Positions 22,018 through 33,116 of a stretch of 64,000 nucleotides of DNA are shown here, piece after piece (positions within the stretch are counted from its first letter, which is position 1; every line of letters starts with the position of its first letter). The position numbers were made by a program, and so were the translations under genes. Origin of the DNA: Cephalotus follicularis (lineage: Eukaryota; Streptophyta; Magnoliopsida; Oxalidales; Cephalotaceae); the NCBI GenBank assembly GCA_001972305.1, contig BDDD01001609.1, positions 208,690 through 272,689 on the forward strand, given 5' to 3'. Below the pieces are notes generated by a model that had not been told where the DNA came from, did no database searches, and saw only the letters and a program-made list of their open reading frames with translations.

Positions 22018-22756
22018 GATGACAAACCAAGAATCCACCATGGATGTTGTCAGGTCTGCCCGGGAGAAGGTCAGGGCGCTGAACCCTGATGAGTATAGGC
22101 AAGAGGCAGCACAGAAGAAAGAGGCCCTTATGAAAAAGAAAGCACCCAAGAGGACAACTGCTGGGGCTCCAAAGGGGGGTGCCGAGGTGGCCACTGAAAA
22201 GGCCAGGGCATAGGAGCGTGCCAGGAAGAAAGCCGAGGAGGCCAAAGCTAGGGCTGGGGAGAGAGCCCGAAAAAGTGCCGAGGAGGCAAGGGCCAAGGTC
22301 GAGGGGGCCGAAGAAGCCATGACCAGAGCTGAGGCCAATGAATTAGGGGCTAGGACCGTGGATCCTCAGGTCGAGGTTGCCATGGTGGCAGGGGCCAATG
22401 TGGCCGTTGGGGCCAGGACTGAGGAGAGAAAGGCTGAGATTGCCCTGGGCAAGCGGGTTACTACTGACGTACTCGATCACCCGCCAAGGAGACAGAGGAT
22501 GGAGGAGAGAGATTCTCCGCAGGACGAACCTACCGAGGAGGGTTCCCAAGACCCTGGCCTCATATACCCCTCCAAGGAGATGGAGCAGATCGACAGGATC
22601 CTTAAAAAACTTGGCAGGACTGGGGTAAAGCTAAAGACGCTAGGGGTCGCTGCTACACTGGGCAAAGCTGGTCTCTTCCCCCACGAAGTGTAATTGAGAG
22701 AGGATTTGGACGCTTGCCACCTTTGGACTCACCTATTACAGAGTTACTTCAGGGTT
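22018..22756 (+). pseudogene. Tat antisense extra ORF, Ala/Glu/Arg-rich helical middle exon
   Basis: It follows a good 3' splice site (TGATTTCCTGCAG, ending 22017). The frame begins MTNQESTMDVVRSAREKV and is rich in Ala, Glu, Lys and Arg (KKAEEAKARAGERARKSAEE), suggesting long charged helices. A TAG at 22211 (from CAG-like) and a TAA at 22691 are premature. The frame runs on to about 22756, where AGGGTTAGT looks like a donor. The last third is acidic and Pro-rich (DSPQDEPTEEGSQDPG). It has no recognised domain beyond its place in the Transposase_28-type ORF. Confidence 0.65.
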
Positions 22757-22828
22757 AGTTATCTTTTTCTAACCTCTTGATATCAAAGGATCTTGTACTT
22801 TCCTTTAACTGTGCATTCCTCTTTTCAG

Positions 22829-23809
22829 CTCATGAACGATGCCCATTTTGTAAAGGAGAGGACCGACCAGGAGAAGGCCCTTATTGAGCAAATTCAGGCT
22901 GAGAATGCTGAGCTCAAGAGGAAGGAGATCGTGCTACGGGCTCAGCTTGATAATGTGATCGGGGTCCAGGAGGGTATCACTACTGAGAAGGATAAAGCCC
23001 GTCTGGGACTGGAGAGGGAGAAGAGGATAAGGCAGGCTGCCGTCGAGAAGTTCGCTTTTCTTGAGGAAAAGGTGAAGGCCTACGGCGACAGGCTTGTGGA
23101 GTATAAAGACCTTGAGGGGGTCCAGACCAAAGCTGCCTTGGAGAGGGCTGTTCTTGACTTCAAGGCTTTCTTGGAGTTTCAGGAGGCTCAAGATAGGGCC
23201 GTGGAGAACTACAGGACTTCCATGGAGTTTCAAGATGCCATGGCCAGGGCTATGGAGAACTACAGGACTTCCATGGAGTTTCAAGATGCCATGGCCAGGG
23301 CTGTTGAGAACTTTAGGGCTTCAGAGGATTTCAACAAAGAGGTCTTCAGTCCTTTTTCGCCGGGGGTTTTACTCCTGTCGAAACATGGTCGAATTTCATC
23401 CTGAACTTCCACTGGAGTCTATCATTTGTGGGCCTCAGGTGACCGAGTATGACTTCATCCCTGACTGGGTCTATGATGCTGAGGAGAGGGCTTTCCAAGC
23501 CTTTGATGAGGGTCGGGATCCAGCTTGGGATCCTGAGTGGTCGCCTGAGGGACGTGACATGGTCATGTTCCTTGATGCTACCGAGGAGCCTGATGCTGAA
23601 CCCTCGGATGTGGAACCCCTCTCTACAATTCTTGCTCAGAATCCTGCCCTGGATCCCTCGATAGTGGAACCTTCACATGGGCTCGTGGCCGTGAATGCTC
23701 CTCTTGGGATCTTAGCTGAAGATCCTCCTCCTTTGCATGCTGACGCAACTCCTGAAAATCCTCCTCCTCCTTCGGCAGTTCATGACATCCCATCAGGGGA
23801 TGAGGATTA
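22829..23809 (+). pseudogene. Tat antisense extra ORF, coiled-coil and acidic C-terminal exon
   Basis: It opens at a 3' splice site (CATTCCTCTTTTCAG) with LMNDAHFVKERTDQEKALIE. About 150 residues of strongly charged heptad-like sequence follow (IQAENAELKRKEIVLRAQL, EREKRIRQAAVEKFAFLEEK), most likely a coiled coil. A 51-bp in-frame tandem duplication (MENYRTSMEFQDAMARA) occupies 23201-23251 and 23252-23302, with partial copies on either side. A frameshift near 23355 moves the reading frame. The tail then runs NMVEFHPELPLESI, a tryptophan/aspartate segment (DPAWDPEWSPEGRD), and a Pro/Glu-rich end at 23808. Its C-terminus faces the integrase C-terminus tail to tail (23991 on the minus strand). 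Confidence 0.68.
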
Positions 23810-23990
23810 GAGTAGATCTTTTGTTTGACTTGAAACTTTTTTCTTTTAGCAATGTAAACTTTATATTGATCAATGAAAATAGAGTATTTTGGCACCTCTT
23901 TATTTTTTGCTTTAGAACAATGATATTGAACACAATTTTTGAAAAAAATTCAACTTTATTGCTTCAGAATTTTGTACATCTTACACAAAA

Positions 23991-26244
23991 TCATTGATAG
24001 TATTTTCTCAAATGCTCGGCATTCCAAGATTTGGCAATCTCCCTTCCCCCTAGAGTTTCAAGTTTGAATGTTCTTGGGCGGAGCAGTCTCTTGATCTTGT
24101 ATGGTCCTTCCCAGGTAGGGGTTAGTTTTCCTCTGGTACCGGTTGGATCTGCAATAGTTGAGTTGCGTATGACTAGATCTCCTTGCCTTAGTGGTCGGGG
24201 GCTGACCCTTTTGTTATAGTAACGGCTCACCCTTTGTTGGTAGGCAACAACTCTGATGGCGGACTTATCTCTGAGCTCTTATACTAAGTCTAGGAGGCAT
24301 CTAAGTCCTTCTTTATTGTTCTTTTCAGTGAAGTGCACAACCCTTGGTGATTGTACACCAATCTCTACCGGTATCATAGCTTCAGCTCCAAAATAAAGGC
24401 TGTATGGGGACTCACCAGTTGTTGTCCGAGGAGTGGTCTATATGCCCATAGTACACTTGGTAGCTCTTCTGTGATGGAATCGGATATACCGACTCCGGTG
24501 CCAAAGTGGACATAGGGTGTAAAAGTGTATAACAAAATTTAAACAAACAATCATGCAGCGGAATATCACCCTATAAAACAAAACATATCCACAAAGGCAC
24601 ATCCACAGATCCCATGGATCACCACAACATCAACAGAATTGAATTGGTGTCACCATTGCAAACAATGATGACACATAAACATGGCATAAGCAAGAAGGAC
24701 CAAGAATTTATACCAGAGGGTTTTGGCTCCTTCGTTCTTTGCCGGTACAAGCTTGAGTAGAATCCCTTTGATCTTCTCCAAGCCTCAGGTACAGCAAGTG
24801 ATCCAACCAGCAAACTCCAAGAATTAAAACTCACTCACTCACTTAGCTTAGAAAAGGAGTATTGATTATGATTAATGTAATCAGTAATCAATCCACCCTA
24901 GATAAGCCTTGCTTGGTGTTTATCTGTTAAGAGAACACTCACTTGCAGAGAGAAATTCGTAGCCCAATTTTGCCCAGCCAAATACCACACACATTCTTTT
25001 CTTTTTATAAAATTTCTGCAAAAAAAGCTTATTATACCAGCCACTAATCCACTCTCCCATTCTCCCATGTTCTCAGAATCATGGCCTTCACTCCCTTGGA
25101 GTCTGAAGCCATGATTCCCACGTTTCCAAAACGTGTAAGAACGGGGGCAGAAAGCTGGAAACGAGGGAGAGATCGTGCCCACGATTTTAGCTCGCACAGC
25201 CTGCATGCCAAGTATCCAACCTTATGTCAGGGCATCACTAGTATAAGTAGGTAATAATTAAACTACTTCAATTATGTGATAAAATACAAGTGACATAGCC
25301 ATAACATAATTAGCACATATCATATATAAAAGAATAAGATTGTTCTATACAAGATAAGATACAATGTGACAACCCATCTAATGGCTTGTCGGGTCACTAT
25401 ATCTAACACTCTGTCCATCTTCCTTTGCTGTCTTCAAGGTGCTTCTTCAAGCCTGAGATGATTTCTCTGTTGATCACATCGGCTTGTCCATTTCTCTGAG
25501 GGTAGGCTACTGAAGCAAGCCTATGCTCTATTCTCCACTATTTGCAAAAGTCACGGAATGCTTGGCAATCAAACTGTGTACCATTGTCTGAGGCTATTGT
25601 CCTCGGGACTCAAAATCTACAGATGATGGACTTCCATACATTGCTTTCCGTGTTCTTTTCTGTGATCGTGACCAGGGGTTCTGCTTCTACCCACTTGGTA
25701 AAATAATCCACTGCTACAATGAGAAACTTCCTCTAGCCTGTCGCCACGGGTAGTGGTTCGACGAAGTCCATTCCCCATTGTGCAAAGGGCTAGGGGGCCA
25801 TGACAGACGTCAGAGGTTGAGAAGGTCTTCTGCTTATGTTTTCGTTCCTCTGGCACTTGTTACATTTTCTTACCAAGTCTATAGCATCTTGATGCAAGGT
25901 CGGCCAGTAGTAGCCCTTCCTTAATAGTTTGTGGGACAAGGCTCTGCCCCCGTGTGGTTGCCACAAACTCCTTCATGGACCTCCCTTAGAGCATAATCGG
26001 CCTCTAAGGGAGTCAAGCACCTCAGCCAAGGAAAAGAGAAAGACATTTTGTAGAGGATCCCATCTCGGAGCTGAAATCTGTTTGCTCTGTACACAAGTTT
26101 CCTCTCCTCCGGGGGGTCCTCGGGAAAAATCCCATTCCTCAACCAATTGATAAAGGGAGTCATCCAATTTGGATCCTGTGATATGTCTATGTCCATCACA
26201 TCTACTTTGGAAATGGTGGGCTTGTCCAGGTAGTCTACTAGCAC
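23991..26244 (-). pseudogene. Tat integrase, interrupted by a solo LTR
   Basis: On the minus strand the zinc-binding N-terminal region includes YRANRFQLRDGILYKMSF, PLEADYALREVHEGVCGNH and CHKCQ-like decayed sequence. The core has the first Asp (WGMDFVEPLP), KFLIVAVDYFTKWVEAEPL, and the second Asp (TIASDNGTQFD). At the third catalytic position, PQRNGQADVINREI has Asp where integrases have Glu. The solo LTR 24472-25408 then splits the frame. The C-terminal end is at 24230-23991 (SPRPLRQGDLVIRN, LTPTWEGPYKIKRLLRP). Stops are frequent (for example at 25749 and 25608), so it is inactive. Confidence 0.85.
24472..25408 (-). mobile_element. Solo copia LTR in Tat integrase
   Basis: It starts TGATGGAATCGGATATACCG and ends ATATCTAACA, with near-TSDs TTCTG (24467-24471) and CTCTG (25409-25413). 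It is related along its length to the LTRs of 8718-14531 but shorter (937 bp) and without a palindrome cluster. Orientation is by analogy with that element. Confidence 0.8.
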
Positions 26245-26751
26245 GGTTTGATTTTTCTCTAGCTCCTCTGCCGTGGCTAATTTTGATAACTGGTCTGCTC
26301 GGACATTTTCTGCTCAGGGTACTTTCAAAATTCTTATAACTTCGAAGGCAGACTTCAAGCTCTAGAAAAGGGATAAGTACTTGACCATTGAGTCTTCTCG
26401 GGCTTCATACTCTCCACTTGCTAGGCCAACCACTAGCTGAGAATCACTGGAGGCCTCTATCATTTGTACCTCCAAGTGCTTTGCAATTGTCAGCCCAGCT
26501 ATCAGAGCTTCCCACTCAGCTTAGTTGTTTGTAGCTTTAAATCCGAACCTCAGAGCATACTCCAAAGTCCACCCATCTAGACTTGTTAATACCATCCAGG
26601 CTCCGCTGCCAGTGATGCAAGAGGAGCCATCCACGGACAACTTCCATAACCCCATCTCACTCTCGGAGGGGTTCCTCCATACACTCTGTAGATGTATTAT
26701 CTCCAACGAAGTCAGCCAAGACCTGTGATTTGATGGTTGGTCTGGCTTCAA
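26245..26751 (-). pseudogene. Tat second (archaeal-type) RNase H
   Basis: The extra RNase H of Tat elements sits between the ordinary RNase H and integrase. Visible are the first Asp (LWKLSVDGSSCITGSGAW), a stop then AEWEALIAGL with the Glu, IEASSDSQLVVG with the third Asp, and ENVRADQLSKLA with the last Asp of the fold. Three in-frame stops break it (near 26522, 26363 and 26318). It abuts the integrase frame directly. Assignment rests on the DGS...E...SDSQL...AD pattern. Confidence 0.78.
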
Positions 26752-28144
26752 ACTTCACATCATACTTGACTAGTTCGACTGACCACTTGATTAATCTTCT
26801 TGAGGTGTCAGGTTTTGCAATAACTTGCTTGAGTGGTTTGTCAGTCAGAACCTTGATTATATGGGCTTGAAAATATGGCCTCAATTTTCTGGCCGCTATG
26901 ATCAGAGCATAGGCGAACTTCTCTAACTCTGGGTACCTCCCATCAGCATCATTCAAAGCCATGCTCAAATAGTACACTGGATTTTGAACTTTCTCCTCCT
27001 CCCTGACTAGCACTGCACTCACTACGCCCGAGGTGGCCGCAAGGTACAAATACAAGTCTTCACCTTCCTTAGGTTTTGAGATTAGAGGAGGGGAAACCAG
27101 GTATTCCTTCAACTTTTCGAAGGCTTCTTGGCACTCGCCTGACTAGAAAAATCCCTTAGGATCTCTGAGCACCTTAAAGAATGGGAGGCACTTCTCTGCT
27201 AATTTCGAAACAAACCTGCTCAGGGCTGCTATCTTTCCATTCAGCTTTTGAACATCCCTGATGGTCTGGGGATGCCTCATACTCTGAATTGCTGAGATCT
27301 TCTCTGGGTTGGCCTTTATTCCTCTGCTTGAGACCATGAACCCGAGGAAGTTGCCAGAGGTGAACCCAAAAGTGCACTTGGATGGGTTGAGTTTCATGTT
27401 GTATCTTCTCAGTTTTTTAAATGTTTCCTCCAAGTCTTTAATGTGGGAGCTCCTGGCTGGGGTCTTGAAGAGCATGTCGTCGATATAGACCTCCATGGTT
27501 CTCCCAATCTGAGGCTCAAAAATTTTGTTGACCACTCGTTAGTACGTGGCCCCTGCATTCTTCAGTCCAAAGGGCATGACCTTGTAACAATACATCCCCC
27601 AGTCCGTGATGAAAGCTGTCTTGTTCTCGTCAGGACCGTACATAGGGATCCGGTTGTATCCAGAGTAGGCATCCAAAAAGCTTAACCTTCTGTAGCATAA
27701 GGTCGCATCCACCAACTGATCTATCTTTGGGAGAAGGAAGTGATCCATGGGACAATCTTTGTTAAGGCCCGTGAAGTCAATGCACATCCTCCACTTGCCA
27801 TTTGCTTTTTTGACCAGGAGTGGGTTCTCCAGCCAGTGTGAGTAATGCACTTCCCTTATGAACCATGCCTGAAATTGTTTGCTCACCTCCTCGTCTATTG
27901 CTTGCTGCCTCTTAGGAGCAAAGTTCCTCTTCTTTTGCCTGGTCGGAGGCCTCGTTGGATCCACACTTAGCTTGTGAACCATTACGTTTGGGCTGATCCC
28001 AGGGACCTCCTCTGCCAACCAGGCAAATACATCTCTGTTATTTTGGAGGAATGTTATTAATTCCCCCTTCTCCACATCTCCAAGCTGTGAGCCAACTTGG
28101 AACACTCTTTCAGTGTTGCCCTCTTCCAGGGGCACTTGGATCAC
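26657..28144 (-). pseudogene. Tat reverse transcriptase and retroviral-type RNase H
   Basis: RT motifs in order on the minus strand: DVFAWLAEEVPGISP, NPLLVKKANGKWRMCIDFTG, LNKDCPMDHFLLPKIDQLVD, LSFLDAYSGYNRI, YCYKVMPFGLKNAGATY, then a stop (27538). The catalytic VYIDDMLFKT is intact. CTFGFTSGNFLGFMVSSRGI, then a second stop at 27142. The RNase H/connection part has LYLYLAATSGVVSAVLVREE, NPVYYLSMALNDADGRYPEL and KWSVELVKYDVKFEARP. The sequence FAWxxEDMPGI-like start and LNKACPKDxFPLP block are typical of Tat RT. The two stops inactivate it, though the remaining frame is long. Confidence 0.88.
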
Positions 28145-28150
28145 GTCGTC

Positions 28151-28585
28151 AACAGGCTATGAACGCTCAGGTTCCACATCTCCTCTGAGCTCCACATTTG
28201 CAATAGGAAGTACCTTTTCTTCTTTTTATCCATAATGGAAGTTTTGTAGCACTACCTCGCCGCCTGTTGATCTCCTCTGACTTCCCCCTCACCAAACCTC
28301 GTAGGGAACTTCATCAATAAATGTCTCGTGGACACTATCGCCTCCATTAAATTCAGATCTGGTCGCCTTATTATGGCATTGTAAGGGCTTAGTGTGTCCA
28401 CTACCATGAACGTCATCTCCACCTAGGTCTGGCATGGGGCTGTGCCTGTAACCACGGACAGGTCGATGGATCCCATAGGATGGACCATATCCCCTGCGAA
28501 GCCAACCACTGGGGTCTTCACAGGCTTTAGCTGGTCGGTCGATATCCTCAGCTGATCGAATGCGTGTTTGTACATGATATCGGCT
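28151..28585 (-). pseudogene. Tat protease, C-terminal part
   Basis: Downstream of the LTR insertion the minus strand reads ADIMYKHAFDQLRISTDQL, then GFAGDMVHPMGSIDLSVVTG, then a stop, [20 protein letters not shown] and [20 protein letters not shown]. This is the usual Tat protease (SSADIL ... GF-G ... YNAIlGRP). The active-site Asp lies on the other side of the insertion (IDSESS, about 31100). Two stops follow before the RT frame. Confidence 0.78.
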
Positions 28586-31084
28586 TGTTGGAAACCTGGC
28601 AAGGGTTCCCGGTCAATTTAGTCCTAGGACGCTAGTGTGTATAACTTTAATTTTTCAAAAAAACCAAGACAGGAAGTGAAGGTTCACATTGACATCTTAG
28701 TACCAGATAGAAAAGCCTAGGATCTCCGTTTAATGTTCAATCGAACAATTATGAAATCAAGCATGCATATAAAACTAAACCGAAACCATATCGGTATATA
28801 TAAAAGGATAAGGGAAGCGACCATACCAACGTTGGAGGCTCCACCACTTTGCCGCTACAAGCTCACAGTAGCAACAGTCGGTCAGCGGTAACATCACCGG
28901 ATTTCAGGCAGTCCACGTTAGGTTCGATCTTGACACCACCGGACTCCGAAAAATCTACTCTACCCATTGCTGGCGGAGACACCAGGAAACGTGCCGGAAC
29001 ACGACGAACAGTGGCGGTGACTCAGTGAGTCTCAGTCAACTCTCCATTGATCGGCCTTGACATATGTGGACGCCAGGACCCCGATCTTCACGTTGGTGGC
29101 CGAGACTCTACAAGACTCGGCCTGGAACGCAGTGAACAGTAGGCGGTGAGTGAACTCGCCGGCCAAAATAGGGTTGTCGCGACATCGCACCGCCACAACC
29201 AGCACCTACAAACCACGGTCTACACAACCCAACACAAGACTTGCCGTGACTCAGGCCAGAAAGCCAAGTCACAGCACACAGCCACTGAGTCTACAAGGTC
29301 AACTCAGATGCGCAAAAACGGGCCAAAAACGCACCGAGAAAAGCTAGACTAAGGTCAAAATGTATAGAGCCATTGATTGGCTCCACCCACTGTGATCACC
29401 GGTGGTGGAAGAGGAGCCGGGAGCAAGCGGTGGGAGAAAATGCATCTGCCGCCAGTGAGAGAAAGAAAAGAGAAAGAGGAAGAAAACGAGGAGGAGAAGG
29501 GAGGAGGCATACTGTGGACCAACAGATGCTTCATCCCGGCCACCAGCGCGAAGCGCCGGTCTTCTTCGCCCGCCGTGCGCACTCTTTGCGCGTTAAACGC
29601 GTTGAACTCCCTCGCCAAAATCGCATCCGTTCGTTTTGGCATGTCTTAAACCGAAGGAATTAGAAAATTCCTTTTTTTAGGTCCCAATTAGCATAAAAGA
29701 AAAAATATCTCATTATGCCAAATTTCTTCTTTCTCCTTTTATTATTTAAATCTCTTTCAATTTAATTTGTTTCTCTCCCAATTAATTAAAGACTCTCGCT
29801 TTAATAAATTTGATTTAATAAAATTAAATCATGCTCCAGAATTTAATCTCTATATATTAAAAAGGCAAATTACAAAGAGAGGAACAAACCACAAATGTCT
29901 AATTAATATATACTAGTTAAAAACTAGTTTTACCAACAAACGAGCATGTGTGCAGCATGCGTCACTTTTACAATAATCGGGCAGGACCCGAAAGCAGGTC
30001 AATATCCAGTGTGATGATAAATTCCCAGAGCACCCCGTCATCTGGTACGATTACTTTAATTATCACCAACAACTAGAATAGCCCAGATGTGATTTCCAGT
30101 TACCCCCCGGATCCGTATATTACCACGTGTATCAATCAGGGACCGAATAGCTAGTCGCTTTGTCCAATCATCGGCATATGTGTAGTGTTTCCCTCGCCAT
30201 ACGTAGCTTCGATCAACGGTCTAGGGTTTGGATGAATGTCACCCATAGATTTAGCCATGATACTAAATATCTATGATTGCATTGAGACTATGACAGACCT
30301 CCCACGGAAACTACCCCTTCTCCGGTCCGTCTATAACCTGATCAGGATTTTAAGTGTACAACGTACATAGATAAATAAAGCTGGTCACCTTCTGCCCGGG
30401 TGTGATGATTCCTTATTGCGTGCTCGATCATACATCTCAATGCAGCTTCCATAAGACCCAAAGACAACCCTTTTGCCAGCACGTGGCTAGTGCTGGGGAA
30501 GGCAAAAATCAAAGTCAAGCAGTCCCCACATAATGCATGCTAGCCGCTCAGGTCAAAGAAACATCGTAGGCGTGGACCTACTAGTCACCATAGACTATAC
30601 ACCACTGATACCATAGGAACCCCTATTGACATGGGTATAGACTATCCAAATAGGGATTCTATCAGTTCTCCATCATGAAACCATGCAGGCACCCCACATT
30701 AGCTTTAGGATAATACCGAATGGTCCATGAGATGATCCATCCTCCCTCCTTGGGAGCAAGCGTAGTATGGCAAGTCTTTATCACAATTCTACAATGGCCC
30801 AAAGATTGTGAACCTATGACTTGAAACAAGTTTAGTCACAGGGAATAAGGATCTCAATCTCATGGCCTCCATGGCGAGAGATCCAACCCTTTGATGTGAC
30901 AGGGCAATATATAGCATACAGTTAATTAAGAATAATTATTCTGTTCCTTTTGGTTGGTTGGGATGAGCCATATATTCTTGCCAATATAAATAAATTTGCA
31001 CATAGAACATAACTAGAACTAAGAACGTTGAATCAGAGTGTACATGTAGCCTCTCGTGGCTTGCAGGGACACCTAATTCCAACA
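28586..31084 (-). mobile_element. Long copia-type LTR (2.5 kb), probably solo, in Tat protease
   Basis: Its ends are matching 8-bp inverted repeats TGTTGGAA and TTCCAACA. Flanks are CGGCT (28581-28585) and CGGTC (31085-31089). Read on the minus strand these are AGCCG and GACCG. Both derive by single G-to-A changes from GGCCG, which the intact protease frame (S-S-A-D) would need. The outer end matches the LTR at 12928-14531 in layout (GTGAACCTATGACTTG, CCTCCATGGCGAGAGATCC). No internal coding region is seen. The same LTR is inserted at the same base at 63608. Confidence 0.75.
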
Positions 31085-32642
31085 CGGTCGAGCTCTCGCT
31101 ATCAATGAGAATCTTCTCTGCTGGGGACCTCATCTTTTTAGGACATTGTATGGGGACCTTATCCTTCTCCACCGCAAGTATTCTGGTGCGTGTGTCCAGG
31201 AGGGGGGCAAAGTTGTTGTAGGATGGGATAGGTGCTCCTCCCCTGTGTGAGTCCTCTCTCCTGGAGAGTTTATGCCCGAGTTCTTCTTTGGACAGTTCTG
31301 ACCTTTCCTTCATCTTCTCTTTCTTCCCGGGAGCATTTCGTGAATTCTCCCCTTTCTCCTTTTGATGGCCCGACCAGGGTGTTTTTTGTTTCCTAGCCTC
31401 CATCTCTTCCTCGGTGTTGACATACTTTTCTGCTCTCCTCAGCAGGTCTGGCATATCCACCGCGGGTTTCTTCAAAAGGGACAAAGTGAAGGACGAGTTA
31501 TTCCTCAGCACACTATTCAATGCTGCCATGGCGAAAGATGGCTCCAGGTCTTTCACTGTGAGAGACTCCCTGTTGAATCTGGTAAGGTAATCTCTTGGTG
31601 ACTCATCTCTTCCCTGTACCACATTGATCAAATGGTTAGAGTTCCTCCTCTGCGTAGTACTGTTGAGGAACTTGGTTACGAACAGTTCCGTAAACTTATC
31701 GAAATTCTCCACCGAACCCTTAGCCAGGGTGAAATATTACGACTGGGCTGCACCAGTCAATGTTGCCGGGAATACACAGAAAAGTGTGGCGACCGAGGCT
31801 TTGTGCACAAACATGGTTTGAATATAGCTGCGCACATGTTGGATGGGATCCGTGGACCCATCATATTTGTCGAAACTTGGGAGCCGGAATCCGCTGAGAA
31901 TGCGCTCCGCCATGATCTCGGATGCGAAGGGGTGGGCGCTAATGTTGCGCACCTCAGACAGACGTCCCCTCTGCTGTTCCGCTCCTCGGAACCTTCTCTC
32001 CATCTCAACAAGCCTTCTATTCATTGCTTGCTCCACACCCTCAATGTTCCTAACCCTACTAAAGTCTCGTGACTCCTTGGCCAGTGTGGTTGTGCGGTCT
32101 ACTCTGTTCCCCTGGACTGTTCCTACTCTGCGTGGAGCATTGGATCGCGCTCGTGCATCCTTTTCCCCCTTGGCTTCCCCTTGGGGATCCACCTCCATGG
32201 ACTGGTGCTCAGGATGCACTCTTCTGGGATCGTTAGGCTGATCCCGGACAGTTGAGGACTCTGCCCTCTGAGATGCATTGATCTCAGGTCTCCTCCCCAG
32301 GGGAATATTGTCCCCTGACCGCCTCGGGGGGAGTCTCTCTCCCCTCGACGGGTTTCACCTTGCACATTTGGGGTGTCCAATATCCACCATTGGCCTGTCG
32401 AGACCGCTTTGTCATTGGCCGTTTGTTTGGGCAGGTCCAGCCTAGCCCTGGTTGGCTAGATTGGTTGCCAATAAGTTTGTGAGGCACTCCATTCCCTGGA
32501 GGAGCTGATTGAGTTGCTCCTTGGTGACGGGAGCTTGTTCCGGAGCCACAATTTGATCGGCTTCAGGAGGAGGAGGTGGGATCTCCTGTTGTCGGCTACT
32601 GGTGGCTCTAGACTAGTTGTTGATGTTCTTTCTTTGAGGCAT
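31085..32642 (-). pseudogene. Tat gag, with internal deletion joining it to the protease active site
   Basis: The ATG at 32642 follows the primer site. MPQRKNINN then stops at once, and three stops lie in the first 80 codons. The central gag domain is clear: LPSFDKYDGSTDPIQHVRSY, a TAA in place of the family's Trp, then FDKFTELFVTKFLNSTTQRR, LINVVQGRDESPRDYLTRF and SLLKKPAVDMPDLLRRAEKY. A Lys/Glu-rich tail follows (KKEKMKERSELSKEELG). At MRSPAEK the sequence jumps straight to ILIDSESST (protease active site, DSE for DSG/DGG). The second copy at 62228-63607 has about 430 bp more between these points, including the zinc knuckle. Confidence 0.85.
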
Positions 32643-32669
32643 GATTCTTGATGGATTTTTGCTACGTTT

Positions 32670-32687
32670 CCAACAGACGGCGCCAAC
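32670..32687 (-). other. Tat primer binding site
   Basis: The minus strand reads TGGCGCCGTCTGTTGG two bases from the LTR end (CATCAACA). The TGGCGCCGT start is typical of Tat/Athila elements and fits a tRNA whose 3' end is ACGGCGCCA. Confidence 0.7.
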
Positions 32688-33116
32688 TGTTGATGTAGAA
32701 AACCTTCCTTCAACAGTATCCTTCATGGAGGGATTTGATTTGTTAATGGAAATGCTGGAATCTATGTACGAGAAGAAGCTTTGGTGACTGATAATCCCTG
32801 TGCAAGTGAAACAAACACGTTGAAGGTCCAGGAGGTTGTTCTCCCGGGGACACTCCGACGCTCAAGTTAGGCAATGCACATAGAGTTTTAGGTTCTTTTG
32901 AGAGTAAAAATGGCTGACCTGTATAAAGTCCCTGGTTTTAGTATTTATAGGCCTTGGATGTAACTGCTGAGCGTGAAATTCAGAGTTGACGGTTGCCCCT
33001 AAGGAAAATACTCGATGATCCCAGGCATTTCCCTTGATCTTCGCCGGATTTAGTGCCCTTCCCCTTTAGGACGTTGTGCCGTGTACGTATGTGCCCTTTG
33101 TTGTGGACTCGCATCA
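32688..33116 (-). repeat. 5' LTR of the Tat element
   Basis: On the minus strand it runs from TGATGCGAGTCCACAACAAA to CATCAACA. A TATA box (CCTATAAATAC) lies at about 32941-32951. The far boundary (33116) is inferred from the TG...CA ends and the change to purine-rich sequence; no second LTR is available to confirm it. Confidence 0.6.
32941..32951 (-). promoter_or_regulatory. Tat LTR TATA box
   Basis: The minus strand reads CCTATAAATAC inside the LTR, about 165-175 bases from its start, a suitable place for the element promoter. Confidence 0.55.

Larger units (their letters stand above)
3178..33116 (-). mobile_element. Tat-lineage Ty3/gypsy retrotransposon, interrupted by three insertions
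   Basis: On the minus strand the order is 5' LTR (32688-33116), primer site, gag, protease, RT, RNase H, a second RNase H, then integrase. A divergent extra ORF sits on the plus strand beyond integrase. This gene order, with an archaeal-type RNase H after the retroviral-type one and an antisense extra ORF, is diagnostic of plant Tat elements. Three insertions break the body: 3417-21079, 24472-25408 and 28586-31084. Without them the element is about 9.3 kb. No matching 3' LTR is visible at the left, where a copia LTR fragment replaces it, so the left edge is approximate. Premature stops in every domain show it is inactive. Confidence 0.8.

Noticed and set aside
28241..28262. CACTAC at about 28251 as the missing left CACTA end
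   Set aside because: It lies inside the Tat protease frame, is followed by CTCGCC and not an A-rich terminal repeat, and has no subterminal motifs.
29355..29663. Overlapping frames on both strands in a GA-rich, then GC-rich patch
   Set aside because: They lie inside the 2.5 kb LTR 28586-31084, with low-complexity Arg/Glu-rich translation and no family resemblance.
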